Of a DNA stretch of 64,000 nucleotides, positions 46,241-57,944 are shown piece after piece; positions within the stretch are counted from its first letter, which is position 1; each line of letters opens with the position of its first letter. The notes beneath the pieces are model-generated. The model saw only the letters and a list, made by a program, of their open reading frames with translations, had not been told where the DNA came from and did no database searches. Made by a program: the position numbers and the translations under genes. Source of the DNA: Corythucha ciliata (lineage: Eukaryota; Arthropoda; Insecta; Hemiptera; Tingidae); assembly GCA_038030265.1 (NCBI GenBank), contig CM075939.1, positions 13,001,253-13,065,252 on the forward strand, read 5' to 3'.

Positions 46241-47330
46241 ACAGCCAACGTCCAGTTATGCCGTTTTCTGAGCGGGCATTGTCAATTTCATCATTTTTCA
46301 GGGTGGTGAATGCTCAGTTTCGTCCGTTCTCAGGGCAGGAATCGTCTCGCGCAAATTGTCAGTTTGGAATTTTTTAGGGCACGTAGAATCAATGCGGCCA
46401 ATTTTGTGGCTTGAATGCCCAATCTGGCCAATTTTAGGGCGCATAGAGTCAGTTTTGCTATAACACGTATATAGGGCGTGAGTATAGTTCATCCAAGTCA
46501 AGGCGAGAACCGTCAGTTTGACCAATTTTGGCACGCTGATGGTTGATTTTGCTATTTTTGGAGCAGGAATCATCTGCTCATGCATTTTTAGGGCACAAAA
46601 TTGTAATTTGATCCATTTTTAGGACGGTTAAAGCCAGCTGGGACATTTTTATAGCGGGAATCGCCAGTTTGGCAAATTTTCTAATTTTATCACTCAAAAT
46701 AATCAGTTCAGCTTTTTTTAAGGCGGAATTCGTCAGTTTTTTCCATTTTTAAGGCGCGAAAATGGTCAGTTTATCCATTCTTGGTGCGCGAAAGGTCGAT
46801 TTGGCTATTAACAGGACAGGTATCATTTGTTTAGGTTTTCCCTGGCGCGCATAGACCCCTTAATAACCATTCTTATAGGGCGCAAATAGCCCGTCAAGCT
46901 AAGGGGTGAATAGTCATTTTGGTTACTTTTAGCACGCGAATGGTTGATTTAGCCATTTTCATGGAGGGAATAGTCGTATTTTTGGGGTCTGAATTTAGCA
47001 GGACGTTTTCAGGGCACGCCAAATAATGGTCAATTTAGTCCATTTTAGGATGTGAAAAGTCAATTTAGCCATTTGTTAAGCGCGACGCATCACCAGTTTA
47101 ACCGATAATGGATGGTTTGCCATTTTTATGGCACGAATTTCCAGTTGGCTACTTTTAACCTAATTTATAGGGTGTAGTAAAATGGGGGGCGTAAATTGAC
47201 AGAGATTTTGGTAATTCTTAGGACTCACACAGTCAGATTAGCCATTTTAACGGCTCGAATCGGCAGTATTGTTATTTTGGAGCGGACAAAACGGAGGGAT
47301 TAGGCCTGCCATTTTTAGCAGAGCGAAGCA
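46240..47330 (+). repeat. F2 array, forward
   Basis: Forward F2 units (CATTTTTAGGGCAC, CGTCAGTTTGACC) at about 30 bp, for example 46500-46640 and 46730-46830. Confidence 0.8.
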
Positions 47331-47569
47331 CAAAATCATAAGAATACGATAATTTACTTTATAAACACAGTTAATCTTTGTTTTAGTCATGTTACACGCG
47401 GACTTGAACTTAACACTCTGTCGGTCTATTTAACTGTGACTCAACTCATGTTTATAGCGAATTTACTCCAAAAATGGTTGCTTCCATCATCGTGTTACCA
47501 TGACTACGCAGAAGACAGAGAGACCAAAGATGGCGTATTGGCGCTTTGATGCTAAAAGGTTCTCTAGTC

Positions 47570-48030
47570 GAACTTCCGATTCCCGCTCGAAATAGGGTCA
47601 AACTGACGATTCGGGCCCGATTCGGGCCTTTAAAATGCCTAATGAGATGATTCTTGCCCTGAAAAATGCAAAATTAACCATTCGTGAGGCAAGAATTGTC
47701 AAACTCATCATTTGCGCTTTGACTTGACGTACTATTCGCGCCCTGTAAATGGTAAAACTGACTCTATGCGCCCTAAAAATATAGCTAAATTGACGATTTG
47801 CACCTGGAAAATGGCCTGGAAATGATTTCGTACCCTGCTGGGAATGACGGATTCGTGCCCAGAAAGTACTATAAACTGACTGTTCGCGCCATAGAAATGA
47901 CCATAATGGCAGTTTGCGCCGTGAACATGGACAAACTGGCTATTCACGCTCTAGAATAGGCAAAGCTGACTCCATAGGAGCCCATAAATTGGTAAACTAG
48001 CCCATAAAATTGGTAAATTGGTAAAAATGC
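47570..48030 (-). repeat. F2 array, reverse
   Basis: Reverse F2 units (CGCCCTGTAAATGGTAAAACTG, split here by variation) that face the forward F2 block across ~240 bp of other sequence. Confidence 0.75.
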
Positions 48031-48204
48031 AGATGATACCATTCCTGAAACACAACCAACCCCAAGGAGTTACATTACCTGAATGATTATTTCGTAGGTA
48101 ACGATTTTTATTCCAAGCCTGGGGTATGGATCAGGGCCCCTAGGCGGTCGCCTACCCTACCAACCCGTAAAAATGGCCCAAACTGTATGCTTCTGAAGCT
48201 GCAG

Positions 48205-48330
48205 CCTATTGTTAGATCGGGTGCACTGACCAGTAACATCGCCCGGCTAGAATTGACCGTCCAGCGTTACCTCCACCCGTCGTCCCTGAGCATCCACAGG
48301 TCCAAAGCGCCACAGCATGACTTGGATTAG
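48205..48330 (+). other. Weak candidate terminal coding exon
   Basis: Follows an acceptor-like CTGAAGCTGCAG and stays open for 41 codons to a TAG, in a locally GC-richer, non-repetitive stretch. The translation starts PIVRSGALTSNIARLELTVQ and has ordinary codon-like composition. I found no matching upstream exon and recognise no family, so this may be chance. Confidence 0.15.
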
Positions 48331-48334
48331 TAAA

Positions 48335-49415
48335 ATTTAAGGACACGTTTAGACACAGTGATTACTTGTCACTTCTTGGATGTTACACTTCTGCTCCAAT
48401 GAAGAAAAAAAAAGGGAAACTGTCGTTTAAGAGGGATGGAGAGCGATTGATGACCTCTTTAGAGGGTGACCCCATCGGTCCATTCGTCTTAATAAACGTT
48501 TCTTCTTTACCGACACTAACTTTAGGAGCCCTTGAAGCCCCCCCCCCCTCATCCTTATTCTAACCGGATTCTCTTAAATACGATCAAACGTGGAGGATAT
48601 GTAAAGAATACTTTTTTCCCAACTCTGAACCGAGGGACTAGGGGGGGGGGGGGTTCTTCCAAGTCGTGTAAAACATTGGCGTTTAGATAAACATCACTTG
48701 AAGTAACTTGAGTCCCTTTTTTTTAATCCCTTGAAAAATAATTTCCGTCATTTCTGGACTGCTCAACTCGAGAATAATTACATAGTCTTGGAAACCGTCG
48801 TTCAACTAGTGGGGGGTAGGGGGGTGAACTTAATGTGTTTTAAACGACCACACAACGAGAATTATGACAATGAGAGAGAGAAGGAGTGGGTGAGAGAGAG
48901 AGAGTTGAAGAAGCAGCGAATCGGTTACTAAACACGAATTCAAGACTTTCGCAGGCATGTAACAAGACGAGCATACAAATAATTTACAACTTTAGGGGGA
49001 GATCGTATAGGGAGGGGGGGGGTAGAATTCGTTTTATTCGTTTTTGTCTCTTTCGCTCTCTCTCACATACTCAGACTCTGTCTCTCTCTACATCGAATGA
49101 AATTATTCAGCGGGCGATCTTTCAAATTGAAAAAAACAAAAGAAATAAATAAAAATAACGTCGAGCCTGTCATACAAATTAGACCCTTTTTTGGTGGAGG
49201 GACAGTTTCGGGGGCGGAGTTAGCGGCGCGTGTGTGGCAATGTCGTTCGATTTTTGTTCGATTGTTTTATTTGTGCACTGCTTGGGAATTGTAGACATTG
49301 AAAGAGGAATTGTTGCTGTCGAAATATATACAATATGTATGTGTATGGAAACGCACGGTCTGCGTTTAAATGCCCTGCCCTCCACCCCCACATATTCCCA
49401 TAAAGAGTTATTGTA
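48335..49415. other. Low-complexity stretch, no supported gene
   Basis: Includes a 13-base G run (48641-48653), GA/AG repeats (48872-48905) and a CT-rich tract (49040-49090). Open frames here follow these simple sequences. Confidence 0.4.
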
Positions 49416-49418
49416 GTC

Positions 49419-49500
49419 TAGGGACGGCCAACCTTTTTTTGGTCGTGGGCCATAAACCTGGTTGTAAGAACTCAGGCGGGCCACCCATCCTCGCCCCCCC
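49419..49500 (+). mobile_element. hAT-like transposon end
   Basis: TAGGGACGGCCAACCTTTTT followed by GGTCGTGGGCCATAAACC resembles the end at 26731 and the one at 63272. A C run follows at 49493-49502. Confidence 0.4.
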
Positions 49501-49595
49501 CCCGCTCACCATAATCGAGCTCAACACTTTTGATCTTAGCAAAAAGCTGTGACGCTCTGAATAAAACGCACTTGAGGCCTCTTCAATAACCACTA

Positions 49596-49680
49596 GTAGC
49601 GTTTTCCATTTGCACAAAAATGTGCCATGGGGCAGCTCATTGCAGTGCCGGCCTTAGATATTTGGTGCCCTCAAGGCGAA
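49596..49680 (+). mobile_element. Adjacent MITE termini
   Basis: TAGCGTTTTCCATTTGCAC (about 49598-49616) is followed 25 bp later by CAGTGCCGGCCTTAGATATT then TGGTGCCC (49643-49672). The two end types therefore lie side by side, suggesting nested insertions. Confidence 0.5.
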
Positions 49681-49694
49681 TTTTTTACCACCGC

Positions 49695-51243
49695 CTCCGT
49701 GAAGTTGCCTGGTTTGAGCCGCGAATTAGCTTTTTTCCCCGCACTTCATCACTTCTTCCAAATTTCATCGGTGAATTAGCGATTTGTCTCCATTTTAACC
49801 GCGAATCAGCGATTCGTCTCCATTTTAGCCGCGAATCAGCTATTTATCTCCATTTTAGCCGCGAACTAGCGATTTGTTTCCATTCCAGTCGTGAATTAGC
49901 GAATTTTCTTGCAATGAATTTGTGTTCTTCCTGATTTGAGCCGCTAATGAGCGATTTTACCCGTGAATTAGCGCTATATTTTCTAATTTTAGCCACGAAG
50001 TAGTTGTTTCTGGAAACCACGACTTGCCATTTAGTACTCAATTTATTTCTGTGAAACAGCAAGTGTTCTCAATTTAACCCCATAAATAACCGTTTTTCTT
50101 GATTTGACCCGTGAGTTTAGCGTTTCTCCTAATTTTAGCCTCCTAGCGAGACAACTCTCATTGAGAGTTTTGTATCCCAAATTTTCGCTGCGAATTAACG
50201 GTTTTTCTGAATTTTATATCCGCGAATTAGCGCATTATCCTCGTTTAGCCGTGAATTTGCGAATTTTTTCACTTTCAGCCACGAAGTTACGTTCAGAACC
50301 CGCTAGTGGCGGATCTAGGATTTCATCTTGTGTGGAGGGGGGTTTCTATCACATAAATCTGATTTTATTATTTCTTTAATTCTGAGTTTCAGCCACAAAC
50401 TTGCCTCTAAGGAACCGTAAAATGCGTTTTTCCAATTTTAGTCGCGAATTACCGCGTTTTCTCAATTTTAGCCTTTAATTACCGGATTTTCTCAAATTGA
50501 TCCGCTTTTTAACGTTTTTCTCCGCAGCGAATAGGCGCATTCTTGTCCACTTTAACCGTGAGTTTCCTCAATTTTAACAGCGATTGAGCTATTTATGAAA
50601 CATTTATTTATTTATTTAGTGTCTCAGTTTTACCCGTGAATTAACGTATTTTCATATTTCAACGTTTTCCTTCACTTCTTACAGTCACGCGGATTAGCGT
50701 TTTCTATCCATTTTAGCCGCGAGTTACCGCGTTTCCTCACTTTTATAGCCACGAGTTAGCGGATTTTCTCGAATTGATCCGCGAATAAGAGTTTCTTGTT
50801 TTTTCATTTCATTTCAGCTGCAAATTATTACTGAATTACACCCGCGAATCACCGCTTTTGCTCAATTTCAGCTCCATCAAAAAAAAAAAACTGTGAATTA
50901 TCCGTTATCTCCATTTTTGCTTCACATTAGCGCTTTTTCTCAAATTTCGCCCTAATTAGCGCTATTTCTCATTTTAGCTAACGAATTATTTGCCCAATTT
51001 TAGCGGCGGCTTATTTCTTAATTTCAGCCGCGAAACACCACGTTCCTCAATAGCTGCAAATTAGCGCATTATCTCAAATAGATTCGTGCATTCGCGTTTT
51101 TCTCCATTTTAGCTACTAATAAGCGCTTTTTGCAAACATTAGCCACGAATTTGAGATTTTTTTCTATTTTTAGCTGAGGATGAGCGCTTGACACCAATAT
51201 TAGGCGGGAATTAGAGTTATGTCTCAGTTTTGGTTTTATGGAT
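49695..51243 (+). repeat. F1 array, forward, cleanest 30-bp periodicity
   Basis: At 49785-49905 four consecutive units differ by only a few bases and are exactly 30 bp apart (GCGAATCAGCGATTCGTCTC then CATTTTAGCC). This gives a 10-residue periodic translation (about LHFSRESAIY) in one frame and a matching open frame on the other strand. Confidence 0.9.
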
Positions 51244-51900
51244 TTATCACATGTATCAATAAATTAGCGTTTTTTAGCATCGCATTAGCACTATTTCTCA
51301 TTTTTAGACGGTGGGTTATATCTTATTTTAAGCCGCGAATTACCGCATTTCCTTAAATTGATCCGCGAATTGGCGTCTTTCACTATTTTAGTTGCGGATG
51401 AGCGATTTACTTCAATTTCAGGTAATACCCAGCAGATTATTTCATTTTTAGCCACGAATCAGGTGATTTTCTCAATTTTAGCCGTGGATTAACATGTTTT
51501 TCACTTTTATCCATGTGAAAGTGCGCTTTTTCTCAATTTCAGTCCCGATGTTGCCTCGAGAAACCTCGAGAACCTGCAACGTTTCTTACTTTATTATCAC
51601 ATGTATCAATAAATTAGCGTTTTTTAGCATCGCATTAGCACTATTTCTCATTTTTAGACGGTGGGTTATATCTTATTTTAAGCCGCGAATTACCGCATTT
51701 CCTTAAATTGATCCGCGAATTGGCGTCTTTCACTATTTTAGTTGCGGAATTTCAGGTAATACCCAGCAGATTATTTCATTTTTAGCCACGAATCAGGTGA
51801 TTTTCTCAATTTTAGCCGTGAATTAACATGTTTTTCACTTTTATCCATGTGAAAGTGCGCTTTTTCTCAATTTCAGTCCCGATGTTTCCTCGAGAAACCA
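51244..51900 (+). repeat. Recent 350-bp tandem duplication inside F1 array
   Basis: The block 51244-51593 is repeated at 51594-51900 with an offset of 350 bp. The copies are almost identical: a few base changes and a 17-bp deletion (GATGAGCGATTTACTTC region) in the second. The surrounding monomers are highly diverged, so the duplication is much younger than the array. Confidence 0.9.
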
Positions 51901-53690
51901 TGAATTGGCATTTTTAACAATAATAATTGAGCCTGCTAACGATGCTGAGTGGTGGGCTGCAACTTTTCCTCAATTTCATAGCGGTGATTGAGCGCTTCTT
52001 CTTAATTATTGTCACATATTAGTGTTTTTCTCCATTTTTAGCCTCAAATTAGTGATTTTTCACTATGAATCGCTTCTTCACCATTTCAGACGCGAATATA
52101 GGCGATGTTCCCCCAACTTTTTACCGCGTACTTGCCTCAAGATTAGCATAGTTTTATTATCAGCTGAAGTTGCCTTCAGATATCTCGAATTGGTCTATTT
52201 TTCCTAATTTAAGTGAGCGCTTTTTCTCAGTATTTGCCCCTAATCAACGCTTTAAAATTTAAAAATCTAAACTCTCCCCCCTCCTCCGAGAATGGTGGCC
52301 CGGTCGGCCTACTTCTCTCGACTCTATCCTGCACATTGTAGACGAGAAATGAATAAAGGGAGGCCGAGGAAAAATCATCTGCATCCCACAGCTTCGCCTT
52401 AATTAAACATCCATTTGGTAAAATGGTTAAAGAAATCTCACCAATGACCATGGTAGATGTCATCTTCAGGCATCTACCACTGGGGGGGGGGGGACTTAAT
52501 CCCCCAAAACTCACACCCTTGAATCCACCACTGGAAGCCGCAAATGGACGTTTTCTCAATTTTAACCGCAAATCAGAGTTTTTTCAACACGTCAGTGCTT
52601 CATCTCAATTTTATCGGTGAATTACCGATTTTTCCCCATTCTAGCCACGGAGAATTAGCGAATTTTCTCCAATTTTAGCCGTGAATTAGCGATTTATCTG
52701 AATTTTGCAGAGAATTCGGGGTTTTTTCGATTTCAGACACTAACTAGCGATTTTTCTCCAACTTTATCCGTGAATTAGCTCTCATCTTATTTTTCCCCGC
52801 GACTCAGCTGTTTTTTTTCACTTTTAGCCATGAATTATTAGCGTTTTTTTCAAATTGAGCCACGAACTTGCGTTCAGAATAGGCCGAGAATTCACGTTTT
52901 CGTAATTTTTGGCGCAAATTAGAGGTTTTTCTCAAAATCATTGGTGAATTATATTAAGTAATCCATGAATTAGCAACGTTTCTTACGTTTAGCTGCAAAT
53001 TAGCGATTTGCTTCGCTTTCAACTATGGATTCGAGTGTTTTCGAAGTTTGAGTCACACGAACTTGTCTTCAGAAGCTGAAAATTGTCGTTTTCATACTTC
53101 CAGCCTCTAAATAGCGACTTTTTTATACAATTTATTCTCCACTTTAGTCGTGAATACGTGATCTTAGCCGCTAAGGAGCGATTTCCCTCGATTTTAACCG
53201 TGAATTAGCACTCTTCCTGATTTCCTTCGTGAACTAGCGGTTTTTTTTTTCACTAGCCATGAATTAGGGTTTTTTTCAGATTGAGCCTCGAACTTGCGTT
53301 CTGAATTAGCCGAGAATTCATGTTTTCGTGGTTTTTGTCGCGAATTAGTGGGCCTTTTCTCAATGGTCTCTGGTGAATTATAGATATTTCACTATTTTAT
53401 CCGTGAATTAGCGTGTTTCGTAATTTTAAACGCAAATTACAGTTTTTTACACTTTATATCCGCTATTTTCGATCTTTTTCTCAATTTTAGACGTGTTGGA
53501 ACGTTTTACCTCGCGAATTAGCCGTGTATTTTCCTTAATTTTATCCGTGATTCACATATTCACACTTTCAAGTCCGTGGATCAGTTATTTTTCAGACGTA
53601 AATAAGCCATTTATCTCAATTCAGCCTCAAATTAGCGTTATTTTCAATGCTAGTCTGAATTAAGAGGGCACTTAGCGGGGTATTAGCCGA
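51901..53690 (+). repeat. F1 array, forward, with insertion
   Basis: Forward F1 units interrupted at about 52255-52545 by other sequence that contains a 12-base G run (52482-52493) and a minus-strand CAGTGGTGGATTCAAGGGTG transposon-like end at 52513-52532. Confidence 0.75.
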
Positions 53691-53770
53691 CAACGACGAG
53701 GCGCGAATTGTAGCGTTTTCCATTTGCACAAAAACCCAAGGAGCGCCAAAATGAGAGAGAGACATTTTTT
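53620..53770 (+). repeat. Dispersed repeat with MITE-type terminus, second copy
   Basis: Matches the reverse complement of 26805-26965; includes TAGCGTTTTCCATTTGCAC at 53706-53724 and the F1-like lead-in. Confidence 0.6.
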
Positions 53771-53774
53771 TCGT

Positions 53775-55845
53775 TGGAGAATTTATTGTTTTGTTTTTTT
53801 TTTTTTTTTTTACGAAGTGAGAGACACTGTCGAAGTTTGCCATCTTAGAGTCCACCATAAATGTCAAAGGTGGCCATTGGCATGGGGTGGTTGTGGTGGT
53901 GGGTTATTTAGTCTCATCGTATCCTTTTAAAGTATAGGAAACAAGATCGACAACATAAAAGTACAGGGCTGAGAAATAAGCGTAAAACAAAACACTTTTT
54001 AGATACGTCGACCCCCCCTCCCTCCCCTCAAAACTGTTTTGTACTTCTTAAGTCGTATTTTGTGCGAGAGATCGTGATTTTTTTCGCACCCACTTGTATT
54101 CTTTTAATTCTACGAGCGTATACCAAAGGTTGAAGCTCTTGCATTAAACAGGATGGAAGCAAGGAAAGAGTTGGGAGGGGGTCCTATCGCCGTTTCTCAG
54201 TGCAACCTTGCACCTGATAAACGGTTCTGATTTATTTTTTTCTCAGAATTCACCGTCATTTTTTTTTTTTTTAGAATGACTTCAAATGTGCGTGTTGTGG
54301 TTTTGTAATCATTTTTATTATTTTCACTTCGCAGTAATAACGGTTTTTTATTACATTGTATCGGATCATTCCGGAATTATATTATCATTTTGACTGAAGT
54401 GTGGAGGGAACTTATATGGGGAGTGTTCCTCGGAATGGGTTATATGGTCAGGTCAGGTAGCCGGTAATATTAACGTGTTTCAAGCGTTGTATATATCCTC
54501 GATGTTTGTCAGGAGAGAGGGGAGGGTAATAAGTCTGTCCAGCGTAGAAAAAAACAGGCTATCATTGGCGAGATATTCATCTCAGTCCCCAACCTCCTTC
54601 ACTATAACTTAATAAAGCTCTCACAGACTCTCGTGATCATAATTTCAAGGGATTTCCATTCATAATTTATTTATTACGTATTTAAGGGGAATATACGATC
54701 CAACTGCTCGAGCGGTCTCTTCCTCTCCGGGTCCCAAATTTATTACCCTGTGGGGAACGGTGAGGGGTGAGGGGAAACGCGTGGAAATAATTTTTCATAA
54801 TCTCACCCACTATATACCACCATCACAAACGACAATGTTTCCGTTTCGTGGAAAGCTTCGTAACGAGAGAGCCTGGCCATCACTTCCGCCCCTCACCGCC
54901 CGCCGCCGCCGGCAACGGTGCTAGAGTGAAATTTTATCCCCCTCGAGACTCTTCACACCGTTCAATAGCCCTTGCGAGAAAACAGTTCAGTAAATGCTCT
55001 GTGTCGACCTTTTAACTATATGTCGAAGGGTCGCGGTTCGAACGAGTTTGTAAATTTTGAAATTCTAAATAACAACAACAAAATAATGTCCCATTCCAAA
55101 CATTTCGAGCTCATGTAAATTGGTGGAAGAAGGCGATAATTTTAAGATTTCAACGCCTTTTTTTTGTGTGTGCGCCTCCTAACTCCCTAAAAAGAGACAA
55201 GAATCGATTGATTTCCATTTGAAGGATCTGGTCCACCAGTCCTGCTGAGGACCTGTGTCGTAAAAAAGAAAAAAAATGTCATTATAGTTCGTAGCCCGCA
55301 ACAGCCAATTTCGATTCAAAAGAGTATCTTCCGTTTTTTCTTCTTTTCACTACATAGAAGATAATAAGTCCGTGAGAGGATAAACTTCTGACGCTGTGCC
55401 CCTTTAAGAAACATAAATTTTAGTCCGAAGCACCAGAGACTTAAGTGGCGTCTTTTCCTCTATTAAAACTCCCTTTTTGAATCAAAGTTGTTTCGTCTCC
55501 GATATAAGAAAAACTTTAGAATAACTTAATTAAGAGATTTCGTATGATAGAAATCTTGTCGATGCTAATTTCACGGAGTCACGTCATTTCCAATTTTTAC
55601 TGCCCGAAAGGAGTCTATAAAGTTGCTACAGTTGACACAAGCAGATCGTGGATGCTTTCTGGAAGTTTACCGCTTTAAGATTTACGCAAGGACGAAGCAT
55701 CTTTTTTACACGATTTTAATGTTTTTTACAAACAGCGGCTATTATACTTTGTGTAAAAAATAATTAAAAGGCGCTCACATCGCGCTGTTCATTTGTAGAA
55801 TTTTCGTCACGGTTGCTATATACCGTAGCAAAATTCGACTTTGTT
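53775..55845. other. Unique-looking stretch, no supported gene
   Basis: No coding sequence recognised. A GC-rich patch at 54880-54930 (CCGCCCGCCGCCGCCGG-like) follows a TATATA motif at 54809-54814 and could be a promoter or 5' untranslated region, but no downstream coding exon is visible. Confidence 0.35.
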
Positions 55846-55849
55846 TTTT

Positions 55850-57937
55850 AGTAATAATAACAATAATAATTTATTTTGCCTTCAACACTGGTTATACGCG
55901 AATTGGCACGTCAAAACTCAGAATCGAAAAAATTCTCGACGCTGTACAAAACAAGACTGATCAAAAAGGTTTTCACATCCTTCATTTTTAAAAGTCCATC
56001 ACTTTTAATTAAACTGCGTGGAAGCCTGTTGTATAAAATAGGAGCCATGTGAGAAGGACTCAGTTTGGCTTTCACCAGCCGAACTCACTCTGGGACCAAG
56101 TAGGTCGCTCCTCTGGTATTGTAGGAGTGTACAGATGACATTGGAATGTAATCACCGAAACTTTTCTGTATTATTTTGAGACACTCTTATATGTAAACTC
56201 CATAGACTGTAATGATACCTAGGTCGCTGAACGCACCACGACACGAATCTCGCCTCCTCAGTCCCGCTAGACTCCTTATTTGCACTTTTTTGCAACTTGA
56301 AAACTCGGTTTGTTCCCGGGGCGTAACCCCACGCACCGATTGCATACGTGAGAACTAAATGGAAATATCCAAAATAGATCATTCTGAGAGCTTCGGGAGA
56401 CACGAGGTTCCGGAGTCTTCTCAACAGAAACACTACTCTCGTGAGTCTCAATTCCAGTCCAGTAATATGATTCCTGAAAGTCATTTTCGTGTCGAGGAAC
56501 ACGCCAAGAAACTTCACCACACGCTGCTCAAGCGATGGAAGATGAGAGAGGCTGAAATAGACCTGAACAGATTTTCCTCGGATAAGTATAAGTCCATTTG
56601 CATTGAACCATTCATTCGCTGATTATATGTCCCTATCGTTGATTGTTGCCGCCGTGATAGGAGAAGAGTGCCTGGACATTATGGTTGTGTCGTCCGCGTA
56701 CATAAACAGACGGCTGTTCTTTATTGATTTTCCTAGATCATTGATGAGAATGAGAAATAGAGTTGGGCCGAGAATTGAACCCTGCGGCACTCCTCTAGTT
56801 ACGGGCAGCAGGCTTGAACTCTCTCCATTCACTGAGACATATTGGTAGCTGTCCGATAGGTACGACTTAATTAATCTGTGAGCTTTCCCACCGAGCCCAA
56901 TCCTTTTAAGTTTCTCCAGTAAGATACCGTGGTCAGCAGTGTCAAAGGCTTTGGACAAGTCCAGAAAAGCCCCAACCGCTGTATTTTTGGCCTCGAAAGA
57001 GGCAAGAATCTCCGATACGAGTGAGTAAATCGCATCGGCGGTGGATTTACCAATTGAGACCGAACTGTTCGGGTGAGATTATCACCGACTTCCTGAGGTA
57101 CTCCCAGAGCTGTTGATTCATAAAAAATTCGAAACATTCGACTATTTTTGAGAAGACGGGAAGAATGGAGATTGGTTGGTAGTTGCCGATGTCATTTTTA
57201 CTACCCTTCTTGAAGACTGGCACGACCCTCGTGATCTTGAGCGGCTTGGGAAATATCCCAGATAACAGGCAGTCGTTCACCAGCCTGAGCACAACATCCT
57301 CCATTGCAGGGAACGCCTCAGCGAAAAGCCTGGTGTCCAAGTCATAGTAATCCTTGGAATTTGACTTTTTGACGGAGCTGACATAGCGACGCAATACATC
57401 CATGGATGGGCCTTGATTGGAAAGTGCGAGTCTTTCGGCAGTTTTCCTTGAGAACACGACTGAGCGAAATGTGCGTTGAGAGTATCCGCTGGGTTGCTCG
57501 CCGCCGCATTCAGATCTGATAATTTTCGAGGCAGCGGTGCATTTCTTGGCATTCGAATTTATGTAGTTAGAGTTATATTCTTTCTTGGCAGTTTCAAGAG
57601 CCTTGTGGTACTGTTTCTTGCTGTCCTTGAAGATTCGCGCATTCTCTTCCGTCGGGTCGGTTCTGTGAATATGGTGTCGGAATTCCATAAACAGTTTCAT
57701 TTTCCTCAGAGCCGGCGTATACCAAGCTTCTTCGCGTACAGGCTTCTTTTTAGTTCTTGTGAGTTTGCGCGTCACCATCGGCAGAGCAGCGTCCCTTATC
57801 TCAACAAGACTTTCCAAGAATAGGTCTGTAAAACAATCAACGCTTCGGGTCATCAGCAGAGCACCCCAATTCATATTATGAAGAAGTCCAAGGAAACACT
57901 CCTTTCCCTCTTTGGTTCCCACCAGGCACCCCCGCAC
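55850..57937 (-). pseudogene. 5'-truncated non-LTR retrotransposon (LINE) with reverse transcriptase
   Basis: Minus-strand remains of a LINE ORF2. The first frame (57937 to ~57050) covers the linker and early fingers/palm of reverse transcriptase (…VVPVFKKGS…NYQPISILPVFSK…). A frameshift near 57047-57060 moves to the frame with AFLDLSKAFDTADH and GVPQGSILGPTLF through the catalytic MYADDTT (about 56690). A second shift occurs near 56625 (…KFLGVFLDTKM…), then further breaks after 56250 to a typical C-terminal region. The endonuclease domain is missing at the 5' side. The 3' end is at about 55850-55875, with an (ATT)n-like tail as in several LINE clades. The FADD/YADD box and downstream motifs fit a CR1/jockey-like group, but the clade was not tested. 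Non-functional. Confidence 0.85.
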
Positions 57938-57944
57938 CCCTCTC

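Noticed and set aside
57476..57823. 115-codon plus-strand open frame
   Set aside because: Antisense shadow of the LINE reverse-transcriptase frame.
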